A stretch of DNA of 64,000 bases from Micropterix aruncella (taxonomy: Eukaryota > Arthropoda > Insecta > Lepidoptera > Micropterigidae), in the NCBI GenBank assembly GCA_944548615.1, contig OX155973.1, positions 62,001 through 126,000 on the forward strand. The letters are read 5' to 3'. The notes beneath the pieces are model-generated. The model made no database searches, was not told where the DNA came from, and saw only the letters and a program-made list of their open reading frames with translations. Positions 54,478 to 64,000 of this stretch are shown here, piece after piece (the first letter of the stretch is position 1; each line of letters begins with the position of its first letter). The position numbers were made by a program, and so were the translations under genes.

Positions 54478-54631
54478 AAGTTTTTCTTCTTTCTACGGAC
54501 GAGTATAAGTTCGGCAGGTAGTATTTATCGACGATCGTTCGTTTCATATTCCGCTCTAACGTATTTCTCTGTCTCGTTCGCTTGGACTAATTTTAGTTTT
54601 AGTTCACAAAGTAACGCAATCGGGTCCACTA
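54478..54631 (+). repeat. Half of the foldback element G
   Basis: Shares GGACGAGTATAAGTTCGGCA, TTTATCGACGATCG, TCTCGTTCGCTTGGACTAAT and AGTTCACAAAGTAACGCAAT with the foldback at 56970-57280 (inverse of its left half). Confidence 0.75.
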
Positions 54632-56204
54632 TCTATACTAACATTATAAAAAGGTGATGTTTGTGAGTTTGTATGTTTGTATGTAGGGAGTTATCTCCGA
54701 AACTACTTATCCGATTTCAGAAATTCTTTCATTAATGGAAAGTCCCAATATCGACGAGTGCCATTGGTTTTCAATGTGAAATCACGACATTTGTAAATCA
54801 AGTTAGAAAGGAATTAGCTGGTGAGTTGCTTTTTTGAAATATATAACGGTTGATAAAATATATAATGGGAAAAAATACAAAAACATCCATAAAAAAGTCG
54901 GCGACAGTGCATATCTAACTTTTATATTTAAGCTACAATAACTGTTTTAGGTGGTATTACATTACATTACATTTACATCGTGTCCAATTGGCGGCTAAAA
55001 CCGCTATTGGGCGTGTCAAAATATTCGTGTTTTAAGTAGTAAGTATCAATACTACTTTAATCTTTACTTAACATACATATATTAATTTTTAAAAATATAT
55101 AGTATCTAAGAAGCTTTGGAACCTACTCAAAGTTATTCGTCGTAGAATCGTATTACAAAATAACTTAAAGGCTTATTTATAAAATAATCAATAATTCTAA
55201 TGGCTACCTACTAAACACACAATAATTAAAATAGTCAGTTAAGAAGTTGAATAATCAAAACAGAAGCCTAACAATTGAAATAGTCAATAAATCGAATATA
55301 TACCTACTAAAAACTGTACATAGTAACATCCAAAGTAGTAAGTAAATTGTTAAATAATCAAACTAAAGCTAAATCTTACATTTAAATGCTAAAAGTACAT
55401 TCCAATTGGTACAATATTTGCAAAGTGATGGCCCTCGAATTCAGTCAGATTATAGAAAGGGTGGCCTATCAGCATCTCCTTAATGTTTTTTTAAATTGTT
55501 TGTCCTCGAGTTGTTTGATAGTGGTAGGGGGTAAATTGTAGAATTTAATGCTAAGGTATAAGTAGCTCTTCTGTACTTTTGCCAGTCTTGTTCAGGGCAC
55601 GCATAAAAGGGAATTACCGCGTGTATGGTGAGAGTGAATGTCCGCTCTAGTTGCGGTTTCTGTTAGGTGCTGTCTGGCATACATTAAGCGCTGGTATATG
55701 AACGCCGAATACATGGTCATTATCTTTGCCTTAGTGAAGTATGTTCTGCATGAGGTCCTGGGCGTTACCTGATACATGCTGCGCAGCGCTCTTTTTTGCA
55801 ATAGGAAGATTCTTTTACTGTTTGCGGCATTTCCCCAAAATAGTAGTCCATAAGTCATTAATGAGCCGAAATACGCAAAATAGTTATAAGTTAGTTAGTT
55901 ATAAAGATAGTTAATAGTATAGTTATAAAGATATCATGAAATTAGTAACGCGTGCAAGCACCTTGAAATATCTAGCGGGCGGCGGCGGATGCTGGCCCAG
56001 CAAGATCAGCGTTCAGCGGAAGGCGGCGCGGGTGGCAAGGAACAAGATGCGTACGTCTACGATATAGGTAGCGTGCATCTGAGGGGAACGTCTTGCACTA
56101 TATATCTAAAAGTAGCGTCTAAAATGGCAAATAAACGCCTCTCTACTTAAATTAACAAATCGATTCGAAACGTTACGCGAAGCGAAGCCGCGGGCAACAG
56201 CTAG
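54632..56204 (+). mobile_element. Helitron-like element with a LINE inside
   Basis: Begins TCTATACTAACATTATAAAA after an A and ends AGCCGCGGGCAACAGCTAG before a T, fitting Helitron ends and A/T insertion. Its own sequence is 54632-54954 and 55867-56204. No Rep/helicase frame, so non-autonomous. Related 5' ends occur at 62480, 63010 and 63858. Confidence 0.72.
54955..55866 (-). pseudogene. LINE family C, ORF2 C-terminus and 3' end
   Basis: The minus strand reads MTYGLLFWGNAANSKRIFLL, MYQVTPRTSCRTYFTKAKIM and NSLLCVP, then a TGA where the 43.4-kb copy has CGA (Arg). It continues as TRLAKVQKSYLYLSIKFYNL to the end near 55470. The 3' end carries the GTGTCCAATTGG inverse block and TTACA tail at 54957-54972. 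Inserted in the Helitron in the opposite orientation. Confidence 0.88.
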
Positions 56205-56516
56205 TAAATTATAAACACAAAAAACATAGCAAATCAGCTGACACATTGACCTAAGACTAATGGAAATATGTGTGGCGTTTTCGCTCTGATGCACTTTAAT
56301 AATATACTCACAGTTCAGTGTTATTGATTGTGCCTATTTTAAGCACAGGGGAATTAGAAGCGGCGATTTGTAGAAAGAAAACGTACCGTACGTAGTCGGA
56401 AGGGCAGCAGTTTCTGGTGGGTAGTATTAACATTGATTATGTAGCGTTTGAGTTGCTCAATTCCATAGCACGATTTGGCAGCTAGGATTTTAATACGAAA
56501 CGCACTGTTTAGATGG
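56205..56516. other. Flank with a fragment shared with 27.98 kb
   Basis: CAATTCCATAGCACGATTTG at about 56457 matches 27977. No gene recognised. Confidence 0.3.
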
Positions 56517-56665
56517 ATTTAGGGAGCTATTGGGCCTATTGCAGTTTGGCCACTAAGACCCATGTGTTCAGGGTCGTTCAAACTTACCCACTTAGCAAGG
56601 GTAGGATTCTGGCCTACGGGCCAGTTTCCCCTAGGAGTTTACCTTTGGGCGCTCCTGGCGTCAGC
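56517..56665 (+). repeat. Rep650 retroposon, 5' fragment
   Basis: Starts TTAGGGAGCTATTGGGCCTA and runs to GGGCGCTCCTGGCGTCAGCC, then is cut. The segment between AACTTACCC and GGGTAGGATTCTGG is shortened. Confidence 0.72.
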
Positions 56666-56969
56666 CGTTTACGAGTTAAATAATCAAAATTTAAAATGAT
56701 GGGTAAAATAAAAAAAATGAATATCGAAATAAGGCTAATAATTCGCGGCTAATAAAGGCAATAGTTAAATCAAAAAGAAGAAATCGAAAGAATGCAAATA
56801 AATTATCACGTTTATGTAGTCAACTAACTAGACAAGTGACGCGTTGTATGCATTTTGTATGCATTTTGCATCTCGATGATGCCCATCGAGACGAAATTTG
56901 GGAAAGTATCGTGTATCAACCAATTTTACACAACATTACAATTATATTTTACAGAAAATAATTTAGTTA
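56666..56969. other. AT-rich flank, no gene
   Basis: Nothing recognised. Confidence 0.3.
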
Positions 56970-57280
56970 CATATTGGGCCCGATTGCGTTTCTTTGTGAA
57001 CTAAAACTAAAATTAGTCCAAGCGAACGAGACAGAGCAATACGTGAGAGCGGTATATGAAACGACCGATCGTCGATAAATACTACCTGCCGAACTTATAC
57101 TCGTCCGAATAAATTCGAGCATATTTCGTGCGGTGTAAGATTTGACCTTGGCGGGCAGTTTTAATGCAAAAAGTGACAACCAGTCATCTCACACTTCGCT
57201 CTAGCGTATTGCCCTGTCTCGTTCACACGGACTAATTTCTGATTTTAGTTCACGAAGAAACTCAATCGAGCCTATTACAT
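56970..57280. repeat. Foldback element G
   Basis: The left GATTGCGTTTCTTTGTGAAC, AAATTAGTCC and GAACGAGACAGAGCAATACG are mirrored by the inverse blocks at 57195-57270. Arms are about 80 bp around about 140 bp. Non-coding; apparent frames through it are side effects. Confidence 0.8.
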
Positions 57281-57779
57281 ACCAAATCATAAAAAGGATA
57301 ATATCTAAGATCAATATATGTAAGTGTACCTGAGACCACGTATTGCAAGCGTTCAAGCTTGTCAAATTACTTCATATCGGCATACTCATAACAAAAGCAT
57401 CCGCATTGTCGATTGAATGTGGTCTGTCTAACACTACCTGGTAGGAATTTCTGCAATTGTCGAAGATGATGAAAGCCTAAAAAGTAAACTGAATATAAAA
57501 TGAGAAAAAGAGAGAGGGAGATAAATGATGAAAGAGATAGCGGCGCCCGAGCGACCTAAATCGAAGCATTTCGCTCGTTGTACTTTGACTGTAAATAGCC
57601 TCGATATACCGCTACGTTAGAAAAGCAACGAAAAAAAATACTTTGGCACTGCTAACTAACCGCCAACACAGTAATATGGTCACGCTCTGCGCGGTCACAA
57701 ATATTTCAAGCGTTTTCACATTATCCGTTTTGGGATTACGTCCGGTTTGGTGAGCGGCGGTAAAGGGATGCAATCAGTC
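57281..57779. other. No recognised gene
   Basis: Mixed sequence. AGAAAAAGAGAGAGGGAGAT at 57500 is purine-rich. Nothing supported. Confidence 0.3.
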
Positions 57780-57790
57780 TGACCAGATTA

Positions 57791-58457
57791 GGGAGCTAAT
57801 GGGCCCTTGCTGAGTTGGCCACGAAGACCTATTCTGTTTCAGGGTCGGTCACACTCACGGGTCAACACCCATCCGATGGCCTCCACGCATGGGGTGCGAG
57901 CCTGGGTAGGACACTGGGTCAACCAGTCTCCCCTGGGAATCGATCCTCTGGCGCTCCTGGACGGTCTGCGCACCGAGCGGCGCAAGCCAATCGATTGTGC
58001 TCTCTGACTAACAATCGGGGGAGTCTGGAACTGTATTGTTTCCTATAGAGCGGGGGTAGTTGTCTACCTTACGGCGACTGCTCTTGAAATGACCATTGGC
58101 CATCCGATCCCGGTTCAGAGTCGGGCAAAGGACGCCTTGGTCCGCGACAGATTCGGTGCACTCCGTTTCACCGCTTCGTAAGGGAGAGGACCGCGCAAGC
58201 GACCTCGAACTCGGAACCAATCGAGAGACCGGAGAAATCTGGTCAAAATTGGAAGTGAGGGCGCGAGTATCTCGAGCCCGCCGGGTTTATTCCTGGCTCA
58301 CTCGCGGTAAGGCGTTGGACTCTCACGGGTTGTGACGTAGCTGGACGTAGAATTGTACTGTCCAAAGTCTTCTACGTTCACTGCAGGGCGACAGAACGAA
58401 TAATCGTTGAAACGTCCTGTGGTTACGGGCTCGCCCGTTGTAGTTGACACCGCAAGA
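57791..58457 (+). repeat. Rep650 retroposon, full length, reference copy
   Basis: TGACCAGATTA lies at 57780-57790 and 58458-58468. Sense order: GGGAGCTAATGGGCCCTTGC, GGGTCAACACCCATCC, TCCTGGACGGTCTGCGCACC, CTATAGAGCGGGGGTAGTTG, CTTACGGCGACTGCTCTTGA, ACCGCGCAAGCGACCTCGAA, a tRNA-like phrase TGGCTCACTCGCGGTAAGGC at about 58297, the hairpin ACGGG-CTCG-CCCGT at 58425-58438, then TTGTAGTTGACACCGCAAGA. 667 bp. Frames exist on both strands but are not conserved in all copies. Confidence 0.95.
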
Positions 58458-58468
58458 TGACCAGATTA

Positions 58469-58919
58469 TCCTGCTATAGTCATAGTTTATTCATTCCAAA
58501 AAGTCGCAGACTGCGAAACAGTATTGGGCAAGATTTATTCAGACTAATGATTGAATACATTCATCGTGATTTATGAATAATTATTTATTAGTTTACTTAT
58601 GGCAGGGTGACTAATGAATAACTACTTACGTAGTTTATACAATCTTGACTAAAAAACTGTTATTGAAATTCTCGACCGCGGTCAACTTCAAGTTTTGAAT
58701 AACGTTGAAGTGCAGTGGACTAATATCGCTACTACTTACGAAGAATGTATACAGTATTTACTATTTACTATTAAAGAAACAAAAAGGCCGCCCAGCCAGG
58801 CGGTGCGGGGTGCGACCTGCGGGTGGCTAGGCCGCCGGCTCATCCGTCATCATGTGCAGGCGCGCGCTAGACAAAATATTAACAAAAAAAAACGACTCCA
58901 TTTTTTTAAATAAGTGCAG
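58469..58919. other. No recognised gene
   Basis: A GC-rich patch at 58785-58860 (GGCCGCCCAGCCAGGCGGTG) can form a local hairpin. No frame is recognised. Confidence 0.3.
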
Positions 58920-59225
58920 CAGCCGTGTCTTTTGGTGATACTTAGAACGGGCTATCATAATTAAATGCGTATACAAAATTTGGTGTCTGTGCTGTTGACC
59001 GTTGAGGAGTTCCCTCATTGGAAGCCAACCCTGGGTGCGGCAGTCCTGGGGCTGTCGTAATTGAATGCATACACAAAATTTCGTGTCTGCTGTTCGCCGT
59101 TGAGAACTCCCCTCGCCGGGAGCCAACCCTGGGTGCAGCAGTTATGTCATGGTGAAACTTAGAACGGGCTATCATAACTTAATGAGTATACAAAATGTCG
59201 TGTCTGTGTTGTTGACCGGTGATGA
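58920..59225. repeat. Degenerate tandem repeat, about 2.7 units of 115 bp
   Basis: Each unit carries TATACAAAATTTGGTGTCTG or its variant, a GTTGAC/GTTCGCCGTTGAG phrase and GAAGCCAACCCTGGGTGC. GAACGGGCTATCATAA occurs at 58946 and 59163. Units start near 58920, 59041 and 59139. Confidence 0.85.
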
Positions 59226-59239
59226 GCGGGGGTTGTCGA

Positions 59240-59490
59240 CCTGACGTCATATATCCTTGAAACGATCCGTTGGCCATCCGATCCCGTGTGAGCTTGATAG
59301 GCAAAGGGCACCTCGGTTCGCGATAAATTCGATCTGAATTACAATTAACGTCAGTCAGAGACTGCTCACGCGACCTTGAACCTGTGACGAGACGGGAAGA
59401 TGGAGAAATCTGTCCAAATCTGGTAGCAAGGGCGCGAGGTTGGCTCACTGGTTGCACTTTCCAGTGTCTCGCGGTAAGCGTTTGGGCGCT
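59240..59490 (+). repeat. Rep650 retroposon, diverged subfamily, middle part
   Basis: Shares GATCCGTTGGCCATCCGATC, GGCAAAGGGCACCTCGGTTC, CGCGACCTTGAACCTGTGAC and GTGTCTCGCGGTAAGCGTTT. Both ends are missing. Confidence 0.7.
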
Positions 59491-59616
59491 ATCGTCATAG
59501 CTGATTTACTCTCGCGCCTCGTGTCCGTGTCTCGCCTCGCGCCTCGCTTGATCGACAGAAAATGAGTTTCTGTTTACACTCTCGTGGTGCGTGCGAGCTA
59601 GCACCTAGTAGTTCAA

Positions 59617-60211
59617 GAGCCAGGGACAAAAAAAGAAAGAGTTTTGGAAAAGCTGATACTTTCCGATCACACAATATTTTGGCCATAGAATGCCGGGGTA
59701 CAGTCAGCAGGCTAGGTTTCGGGACACCTGGCGCTGGCGTACTAGGAAAGGTGTAATTTTAATTATTATCCCAAAGTGTTTTGGAAAAGCTGAAAATTCA
59801 TCAGTAGACAGTAGATGCAATAAAGAACTCGAAACATACGGTCAGACTGCTTCATAATCGAAGGCGTGTCGTCAGCATCTCCATAAATGTCACGCATCGG
59901 TCTATGACTTATCGGTCTACTGTGCCGTGCAATATAATGATACGGACATGCTGACGCCATGCGTTCGATTATGAATCAATCCGATTATTTGTTTCTAGTG
60001 CAATATTGCATCCACTGTCTACTGATTAATTTTCAGCTTTTCCAAAACACTTTAGAGGTACTAATTAAAATTACAACTTTCCTAACACGCTAGCACCAGG
60101 TGTCCCGAAATCTGGCTTGTTGACTGTAACCCGGCATTCTGCGGCCAAAATACTGTCTGATCTAAAAGTATCAGTTTTCCAAAAGTCTTGCGCTTTTTTG
60201 TCGCTGGCTCC
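59617..60211. repeat. Foldback element F, nearly complete palindrome
   Basis: Arms 59617-59837 and 59991-60211 match over their length (GTTTTGGAAAAGCTGATACT, GTTTCGGGACACCTGGCGCT, AGTGTTTTGGAAAAGCTGAA). The middle also pairs (CATAATCGAAGGCGTGTCGT with the inverse near 59960), leaving a loop of about 70 nt. Non-coding. Confidence 0.9.
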
Positions 60212-61129
60212 CTGACTATTCGTCGCGATGTATATCCCTTTGGCAGCTAAAAAGGCAACTCCCTGCTATCTCATGTTTATCATAATCTGTCTTTTATTTA
60301 GTTTTATATTTTCATGTTTTTTTCTTGTTCAATGGTAGCATTAATTTAGTTATGTAGTCATTTATTTTTAGACTTACACTCTAGCTTTAATATTCAAGGG
60401 CGAATTGGATTAATCTGTAATGCCCTTGAATACAAACTTTAGTCTGGAATTGGTTTTAATTGCCCCCCCCCCCCCCCGGGTATAATATTTTTAGATATTG
60501 CAATGATATATTATATAATTGTGTGCGACCGCACCTTCCGGCACCGAAGGCCAATGTGCAATCGCAGGAAATGAAACAGGTGCGAGTCAAAAGTGCCAAG
60601 ACTTTGCGGTGCTCACGAGCGCGACGCTACGATCGCGTATTTCGTTTAGCCCAAATACTTGCTCAACTACGAACTACGAGCACAATCAACAAATAGATAC
60701 TTTCGATTGAGTAGTGTTCGTTGCACGAACAATGTTTAAGGCTCCGACCGGCACACGACCGAAACCCGGAAGCGTAGAACCGGAACCCTATTGGCACAAT
60801 AAATTATTGTATATGCATTTAGCTCTTGTCTATGGTTCCACCTTTTATTTGTCCTCCACATTGTTTCGCACCACTCGTAAGTCTCTGATTCCGTTGTTAC
60901 TTTCCCGGCCCACCAAACGACCAGAAGGGAAAGTATTATGAACGCGATAAAAAAACGAGATGAAAGCGTATATATACAGGTGGGTTTTTATTTAGTGATA
61001 TCCTTGATGTGGGTGAATCAATTCGAGCAAAAAAGCAACTTTTGATTTTAAAAAATGTGAAAAACAAAAAAAAATATGGTTTTGGTACCATGGCTGGGGT
61101 TTGGTATCCGGGCTGGAACCATGCAATGC
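60212..61129. other. No recognised gene
   Basis: Contains a run of 15 C followed by GGG at 60463-60480, fragments of the 44.1-kb repeat (TTACTTTCCCGGCCCAC at 60898), and short unassigned frames such as KCQDFAVLTSATLRSRISFS (60590-60650). Nothing supported as a gene. Confidence 0.35.
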
Positions 61130-61750
61130 ACCAACGAGCTGAGTGACCTTCAAGCTGTGAAAGACTTTGTCTATCTGGGCTCAATGATATGCAACGACGG
61201 AAGCTGCGAAAAGGAGGTCTCACGCAGAAGCCAGATGGCAAGATCATGAGCAAGCTAGAAAGGCTGTGGAAGAATCGGGGTATAAGCAAGCGGACTAAGG
61301 TCAGGCTGGTTCGAGCTCTGGTTTTCTCGATCTTTCTCTATGCATCGGAGACATGGACCCTGAAGGCTCGGATACGCACCAAAATCGATGCACTGGAGAT
61401 GTGGTGTTGGCGTAAAATGCTAGGGATCCCATGGACAGCACGCCGAACCAACAAATCTGTCCTGGAAGAACTCGGCATCCAAGTGACTCTTCACCGTATG
61501 CATAAGAAGGGTCCTGCAGTTCTTCGGTCATGTTGCCAGGAGAAACCCAGAGAATCTGGAGAAAATGCTTTCCGTGGGTCAAGTGAAGGAAAGAAGAAGC
61601 AGAGGCAGATCACCGGCCAGATGGAACGACCTCATCAAAGAAGTTACAAAAAGGTCAATACAATCTGCGACCCGCCATGCAGAAGACAGGTCGAAGCGGA
61701 GGAGCCTCGTAGGCAAACTGTTGTCTAGTGGCCACGATCCTCAGTAATGA
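61130..61750 (+). pseudogene. RTE-type LINE, end of the reverse transcriptase
   Basis: First piece: LQAVKDFVYLGSMICNDGSC then EKEVSR. After a shift: MSKLERLWKNRGISKRTKVR, LVFSIFLYASETWTLKARIR and DALEMWCWRKMLGIPWTARR with NKSVLEEL, the standard post-palm region of RTE LINEs. A further shift leads to RSRGRSPARWNDLIKEVTKR and LLSSGHDPQ before TGA. At least two frameshifts; 5' truncated. Confidence 0.92.
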
Positions 61751-62479
61751 GGGAACGACGGAGAAGAAGAATATGGTCTTCTTTTTTTTTGGTCTGTTTT
61801 TGAATATTGGAAATATTATATTTTGAAAAATAGTATAAAAAGAGGTGTCGCGTTGCGCCATCTAGCGGTAGGTAAAATATCGCTAATATTGTTTATTCGC
61901 AATATTTTACCTATTGCTAAATGGCGCAGCGCACTCAACGCTTGACAAACTGTCAAACTAAAAATCATGACTTTTCTAAAAAAAGATATTTTCTGTAAAC
62001 GCCTACACCAATCTTCCTGTGAATTGCTTGCTAGTCTGTTATAAAAATAACTTTCACCGACTACTTCGTCTGTTTTTATTCCGCGCAATAGGCAGGCGTG
62101 TCGTCTTACTGGCGCCGAAGCATCGAAATCCACGGGTGCCATTTTCGTCTTATCTTTGTCAGTCTTGCTTCATGTTGTCGCGAAACATTTTTCAATTTGT
62201 CTGAACAACGGGAGCGACTTTCTAATCGTGATTTAAACGATCCCAGTGGGCGCTGAATTTGATTGTTTCGTTTCTATATAAAGGCCTCACGGGACTTTCT
62301 GTGATGATCGTATTTCTTATGTACGATTCGGATCAACTTTCCTGTACATCAAAGTCTGTTCCAATGGTTCCGTACAGCTTGGGTGGTGTTGGCCGAACCT
62401 GTCATCTGTCCACCTAAACACGCATGCCAGTGAAAGTGATGCGTCCTAATCTATGACACAACTGCTGCATTGTTCATCT
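61751..62479. other. Imperfect inverted repeat and flank
   Basis: GCGTTGCGCCATCTAGCGGT with AGGTAAAATA (61847-61876) is mirrored at 61905-61935, arms of about 30 bp with five mismatches. The rest is without recognised genes. Confidence 0.45.
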
Positions 62480-62810
62480 CTGCTAATATTATAAACAGGT
62501 AAAGTTTGTGACGTTGTGGGAAGTAATCTCTGTATCTACTGAACCGATTTTGAAAATTCTTTTACCAATAGAAAGCCACGTTATTTGTGAGTGTCATAGG
62601 CTATATATTAATCCGAAAAATGAAAGGAATTTTTCGTGGGAGTCGGATTTCCAAAGTAAGTCGAAAAAAACGGTCGAACGAAAACATTTCTATTTAACGC
62701 TGCCTTAACGATGAGAGATATATGATTAAGTTCTAGAGAAAAGTTGTAGAGCTTGATAATGCCTACAAAAAAGTCAGCGACAGCATATGTCTAACTTATA
62801 TATTTAAGTC
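62480..62810 (+). repeat. Helitron-like 5' fragment 1
   Basis: CTAATATTATAAACAGGTAA, GTGACGTTGTGGGAAGTAAT, CTACTGAACCGATTTTGAAA and GGCTATATATTAATCCG. Shares its start with 54632 and most of its length with the next two copies. Confidence 0.6.
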
Positions 62811-63009
62811 ACAAAAAGTAGTTTTTCAAATTAAAAAAAATATTTAAATCGTTAGGTCATGTTTATTTGTCATATTACCAACAATTATGAATTATTATCA
62901 AAATAAGTAAATTTATCGTCTCAAGTGTTTAAAATAAAAGACTTTTCCCTTTTACTGCATAAATAGTTAAAGAGATAATACGACATAGGTATGTAACCGC
63001 GACCGTGTC

Positions 63010-63310
63010 GTCTATCTATACTAATATTATAAAGAGGTAAAGTTTGTGACGTTCTAGGAAGTAATCTCTGGATCTACTGAACCGATTTTGAAAATTCTTT
63101 TTCCAATAGAAAGGCATCTTATTTGTGAGTGACATAGGCTTTATATTAATCCGAAAAATGAAAACACTTTCTCGTGGCAGTCGGATTTCCAAAGGAAGTC
63201 GGAAAAAACGGTCGAACGAAAACGTTTCTAACGAACGCTGCCTTAACTTTAAAACAAAAGACTTTTCCCTTTTACTGCATATAATTTCACTTTTACTGCA
63301 TAAATAGTTA
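63010..63310 (+). repeat. Helitron-like 5' fragment 2
   Basis: TCTATACTAATATTATAAAG, AAAGTTTGTGACGTTCTAGG, GAACCGATTTTGAAAATTCT and GGATTTCCAAAGGAAGTCGG. Direct repeat of 62480-62810. ACTTTTCCCTTTTACTGCAT occurs at 62941 and 63261. Confidence 0.65.
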
Positions 63311-63320
63311 AAGAGATAAG

Positions 63321-63378
63321 ACACTCACAAATAAGACACTCACAAGAAGACACTCACAAGAAGACACTCACAAATAAC
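63321..63378. repeat. Short tandem repeat, AGACACTCACAA units
   Basis: Four units of about 14 nt (AGACACTCACAAATA / AGACACTCACAAGA). Confidence 0.9.
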
Positions 63379-63529
63379 GGTAATATAGTCAAATTGGCAT
63401 GCAAATACATACATACATATGCAGTAAAAATATAACCCTTCATTTGGCAGTCAGGAAATAAATCATAGCACTCAGTACTAACCAAACCACACTCATAATT
63501 TCATCACAAGTAAAAAGTTTTACTTTTAG

Positions 63530-63860
63530 TTGATTATATTGCGGGGAGCACTTTTGTAGGCATTATCAAACTCTACAACTTTTCTCTAAAACATAATTAT
63601 ATATCTCTCATCGTTAAGGCAGCGTTAGTTAGAAACGTTTTCGTTCGACTGGTTTTTCTCCGACTTACTTTTGCAAATCCGACTACCACGAAAAAGTCTT
63701 TTCGTTGTAGTCATTTTTCGGATTAATATATAGCCTATGACGCTCACAAATAACGTGACTTTCTATTGGTAAAAGAATTTTCAAAATCGGTTCAGTAGAT
63801 CCAGAGATTACTTCCTACACAGTCACAAACTTTACCTCTTTATAATATTAGTATAGATGA
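63530..63860 (-). repeat. Helitron-like 5' fragment 3, inverted
   Basis: Inverse of the two preceding fragments: the start CTATACTAATATTATAAAGA is at 63856, and TTAGAAACGTTTTCGTTCGA lies inside. Together with 63010-63310 it makes a large inverted repeat with about 220 bp between. Confidence 0.65.
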
Positions 63861-64000
63861 TTGTGTCTGCCATAAAAACGACGCTAAAGCCTGAGCATTC
63901 TACTTAACACGCCTAAACTTATTTTTTAACGATTGTCCATTTCCGCGTTAATTGCATCTTTTAGCTGGTAACTATTACATTACTACCTACTTTCACCACC

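Noticed and set aside
53758..58335. Similar 60-110 codon frames repeated in several Rep650 copies on both strands
   Set aside because: They follow from sequence shared between copies; no frame is kept in all copies and none resembles a protein family.
1..64000. CRISPR arrays, operons or prokaryotic defence genes
   Set aside because: No spaced direct repeats of that kind and no compact bacterial gene layout; the window is eukaryotic.

Overview
The window reads as intergenic and intronic DNA of an insect. It is AT-rich and saturated with transposons: non-LTR retrotransposon 3' ends, a Penelope-like element, Helitrons, hAT, Tc1, pogo and piggyBac relatives, tRNA-derived SINEs, short TTAGG runs, and a CLIP-domain serine protease remnant. 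The mix of families would fit a moth or butterfly, but that is inference; no single marker fixes the order. Nothing suggests a prokaryote or plasmid.

Host genes are few. The clearest runs right to left in the first 11 kb: three exons of a short-chain dehydrogenase/reductase of the HSD17B8 type (exon 1 at 11022-10980, exon 2 at 9951-9823, exon 3 at 1408-1224). Their splice phases join exactly, and the gene continues past the left edge. A second exon faces away from it at 11330-11404, so the 307 bp between the two start codons is a candidate bidirectional promoter. A 3' piece of ribosomal protein L38 lies in intron 1. A broken SP-CLIP serine protease lies at about 23.5-24.2 kb.

Layout: 0-11 kb is the HSD17B8 locus, whose 8.4 kb intron 2 holds a pogo element, a Penelope element, two near-identical retroelement tails, a LINE split by a SINE, and a 0.4 kb tetranucleotide microsatellite. 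11-22 kb holds remnants plus a nest in which a MITE holds a hAT, which holds a second hAT, which holds another MITE of the first family; then a Helitron and a Harbinger-like MITE. 22.6-26 kb is a degenerate YqaJ-nuclease gene cut by a 1.9 kb insertion. 26-32 kb is AT-rich repeats. 32-43 kb holds a Tc1 transposase gene split by a hAT, a SINE split by a LINE, and a LINE nested in a retroposon. 43-50 kb is a series of LINE 3' ends. 50-57 kb holds TIR elements, a piggyBac-type element and a Helitron with a LINE inside. 57-64 kb holds another retroposon, foldback elements, an RTE-type LINE and Helitron-like fragments.

The most interesting pattern is a dispersed family, here called Rep650, with about fifteen copies. 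Full copies are about 665 bp, are flanked by 11-17 bp target-site duplications, and end in a conserved hairpin of the type ACGGG-UUCG-CCCGU about 10 nt before GTTGACA. This looks like a non-coding retroposon mobilised through a 3' stem-loop.
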